DNA of 64,000 bases from Arsenophonus sp052174475 (lineage in GTDB: Bacteria > Pseudomonadota > Gammaproteobacteria > Enterobacterales > Enterobacteriaceae): the NCBI GenBank assembly GCA_052174475.1, contig JBQMRO010000023.1, forward strand, positions 1 through 64,000. The letters are read 5' to 3'. Under the pieces are notes generated by a model. That model ran no database searches. It was not told where the DNA came from and saw only the letters and a list, made by a program, of their open reading frames with translations. Of the stretch, positions 62,891 to 64,000 are shown piece after piece (the first letter of the stretch is position 1; every line of letters starts with the position of its first letter). A program made the translations under genes and the position numbers.

Positions 62891-64000
62891 TATTGATAAA
62901 TACTAAAAATTAAAATCCAACTAGTGATTCTAGATGACGGAAAAGAGACCCACTCAAAACGGATTTTGTAAGTTATTTAGTATCTTTCGGTTAACATTTT
63001 TTGTTTAGAAATAGTTTTAATCGATTGTTATGTGACATTAGGCGCTATTTTTTTAATTTAGCTTGCATTCCTTCCAAAGGAAGGTTGGATACTACAAAAT
63101 AATTGTAGAAATTAAGGGCTTAATAGTACATTAAATCGTATTTGTTAAACCTAAAGTAGGTATTGATAAAGTACAGTTGTAGAAAAAAGTTATTGATCAG
63201 TTGATAACTGGTTTAACAGAAATGGCAAAAAAGTTGTAAATTAAAGTTATTAATAGGTTAAATAAATTTATTGGTCATAATATATTGGTTGTTGAAGGTA
63301 AAAAGAGACAATAATCATAAATATTGATAATGTTATTATTTCTACAGTTCAGGTCCGTAGAAGCTTCTATTTATTCCTCATAACGACACGAGGGGATGAG
63401 GTTTTACTAATGCTCTGAAACTCTAGAAATGTTATAACGTATGTTAGAGATGGAAAGGCGGTATTATCAGTTTAGAATTAAATACCGTATATTATGCATT
63501 AGGTTCAGAAATTGATATTATTGAAATGTTCGATCAGGTTATTTCTGTAGCAGATAAAGATATTATTAAGCTTTTTACTAAATTAATTAATAAAAAGTTT
63601 AATTTAATGCTCAAGAGGAAAGTAACTATTTGGAAGCTAAAAGATGATATCTATGTTAAAATAGATAACAAGAAGAAACTTGAAATCCACATTAATAAAC
63701 AGATGTGTGTACCAATGTAATTATATTTGTGTAATAAAACATTATCGGTCATTCAATATTAGCTCATAATAGTATTTATGAAGGTAATGTTTCGGTTCAA
63801 GTGATTTGTAGCTTGAAATATTATTTTAAATAAAAATTATCCCTTTAATTGCTTATACTGAGTCTGGAGTTTGCCTGGTTAATTTTACGGAAAAAAAGAT
63901 AAAAAACAAAGATATTAGTTATGAAGTATCCGATTTCCTATGAGCTACTTCTGCTTGAGCTATTATATCTAATTGTTAATATGGTAACTAAGCTTATTTT
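62890..64000 (+). pseudogene. lpd: Dihydrolipoamide dehydrogenase (E3) pseudogene, runs off the window
   Basis: E3 reoxidises dihydrolipoyl groups of PDH, 2-oxoglutarate dehydrogenase and the glycine cleavage system with FAD and NAD. Fragments in E. coli Lpd order: VLIDCYVTLGAIFL (E. coli VIVERYNTLGGVCL), LACIPSKG (VGCIPSK, redox-cysteine region), KKVIDQLITGLTEMAKKL (EKVINQLTGGLAGMAKG), NRLNKFIGHNILVVEG, the open stretch MFDQVISVADKDIIKLFTKL and INKKFNLML (E. coli MFDQVIPAADKDIVKVFTKRISKKFNLML). Near the edge comes ISYEVSDFLxATSA-like sequence equivalent to KGISYETATFPWAASGRA. The N-terminal FAD GAGPAGY motif is unrecognisable and stops are frequent. The gene cannot encode E3. Confidence 0.88.

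Overview
The window looks like a piece of chromosome from an insect-associated Enterobacterales symbiont partway through genome reduction. All intact proteins read as close relatives of E. coli/Serratia/Yersinia housekeeping proteins, and gene pairs keep enterobacterial order (prfB-lysS, gmk-rpoZ-spoT, pykA-hexR-zwf, prlC-rsmJ, pdhR-aceE-aceF-lpd). The DNA is strongly AT-rich. Only 13 protein genes look intact, together about 17.5 kb of 64 kb (about 27%). This resembles what is published for Serratia symbiotica of Cinara aphids, but that identification is inference: no 16S gene or tRNA was found here to fix it.

Layout. 0-3 kb: a gene tail, then an IS256-like and an IS1595-like wreck. 3.2-5.8 kb: prfB-lysS. 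5.8-10.1 kb: a decayed gene and an IS256-like element split by an IS91-like element. 10.3-11.2 kb: pfkA. 11.3-14.7 kb: IS fragments and unassigned DNA. 14.7-17.8 kb: spoT-rpoZ-gmk (minus). 18.6 kb: 4.5S RNA gene ffs in an AT desert. 20.5-21.8 kb: IS256-like. 23.3-27.6 kb: pykA, hexR pseudogene, zwf. 29.8-34.6 kb: IS256-like wreck, an unassigned less AT-rich block, IS1595-like wreck. 34.7-37.3 kb: ybhS and ybhR pseudogenes convergent on intact ybhL. 39-41 kb: an inverted pair of IS256-like copies. 41.2-42.1 kb: galU. 42.6-43.9 kb: IS256-like. 44.1-46.9 kb: rsmJ pseudogene and prlC. 47-57.3 kb: an almost continuous IS graveyard. 57.6-64 kb: pdhR pseudogene, aceE, aceF, lpd pseudogene.

Functionally the survivors cover translation (RF2, LysRS, SRP RNA), glycolysis and the pentose phosphate entry (PfkA, PykA, Zwf), pyruvate dehydrogenase E1/E2, UDP-glucose synthesis (GalU), GMP kinase, RNA polymerase omega, (p)ppGpp control (SpoT), an oligopeptidase (PrlC) and a Bax-inhibitor-like membrane protein (YbhL). 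A repeated theme is loss of control while enzymes stay: hexR and pdhR are dead and the RF2 programmed frameshift has been erased by a one-base deletion. PDH is incomplete at this locus: E3 (lpd) is a pseudogene and the second lipoyl domain of E2 has lost its lipoylation lysine.

Four mobile-element families recur, all dead: IS256-like type 1 (8 copies or parts), IS256-like type 2 (2), IS1595 ISPna2-like (6) and IS91-like (4). I found no CRISPR array, tRNA, rRNA, defence cassette or obviously new system. The most informative oddities are the RF2 frameshift loss, the E2/E3 lesions and the unassigned block at 31.7-33.5 kb.
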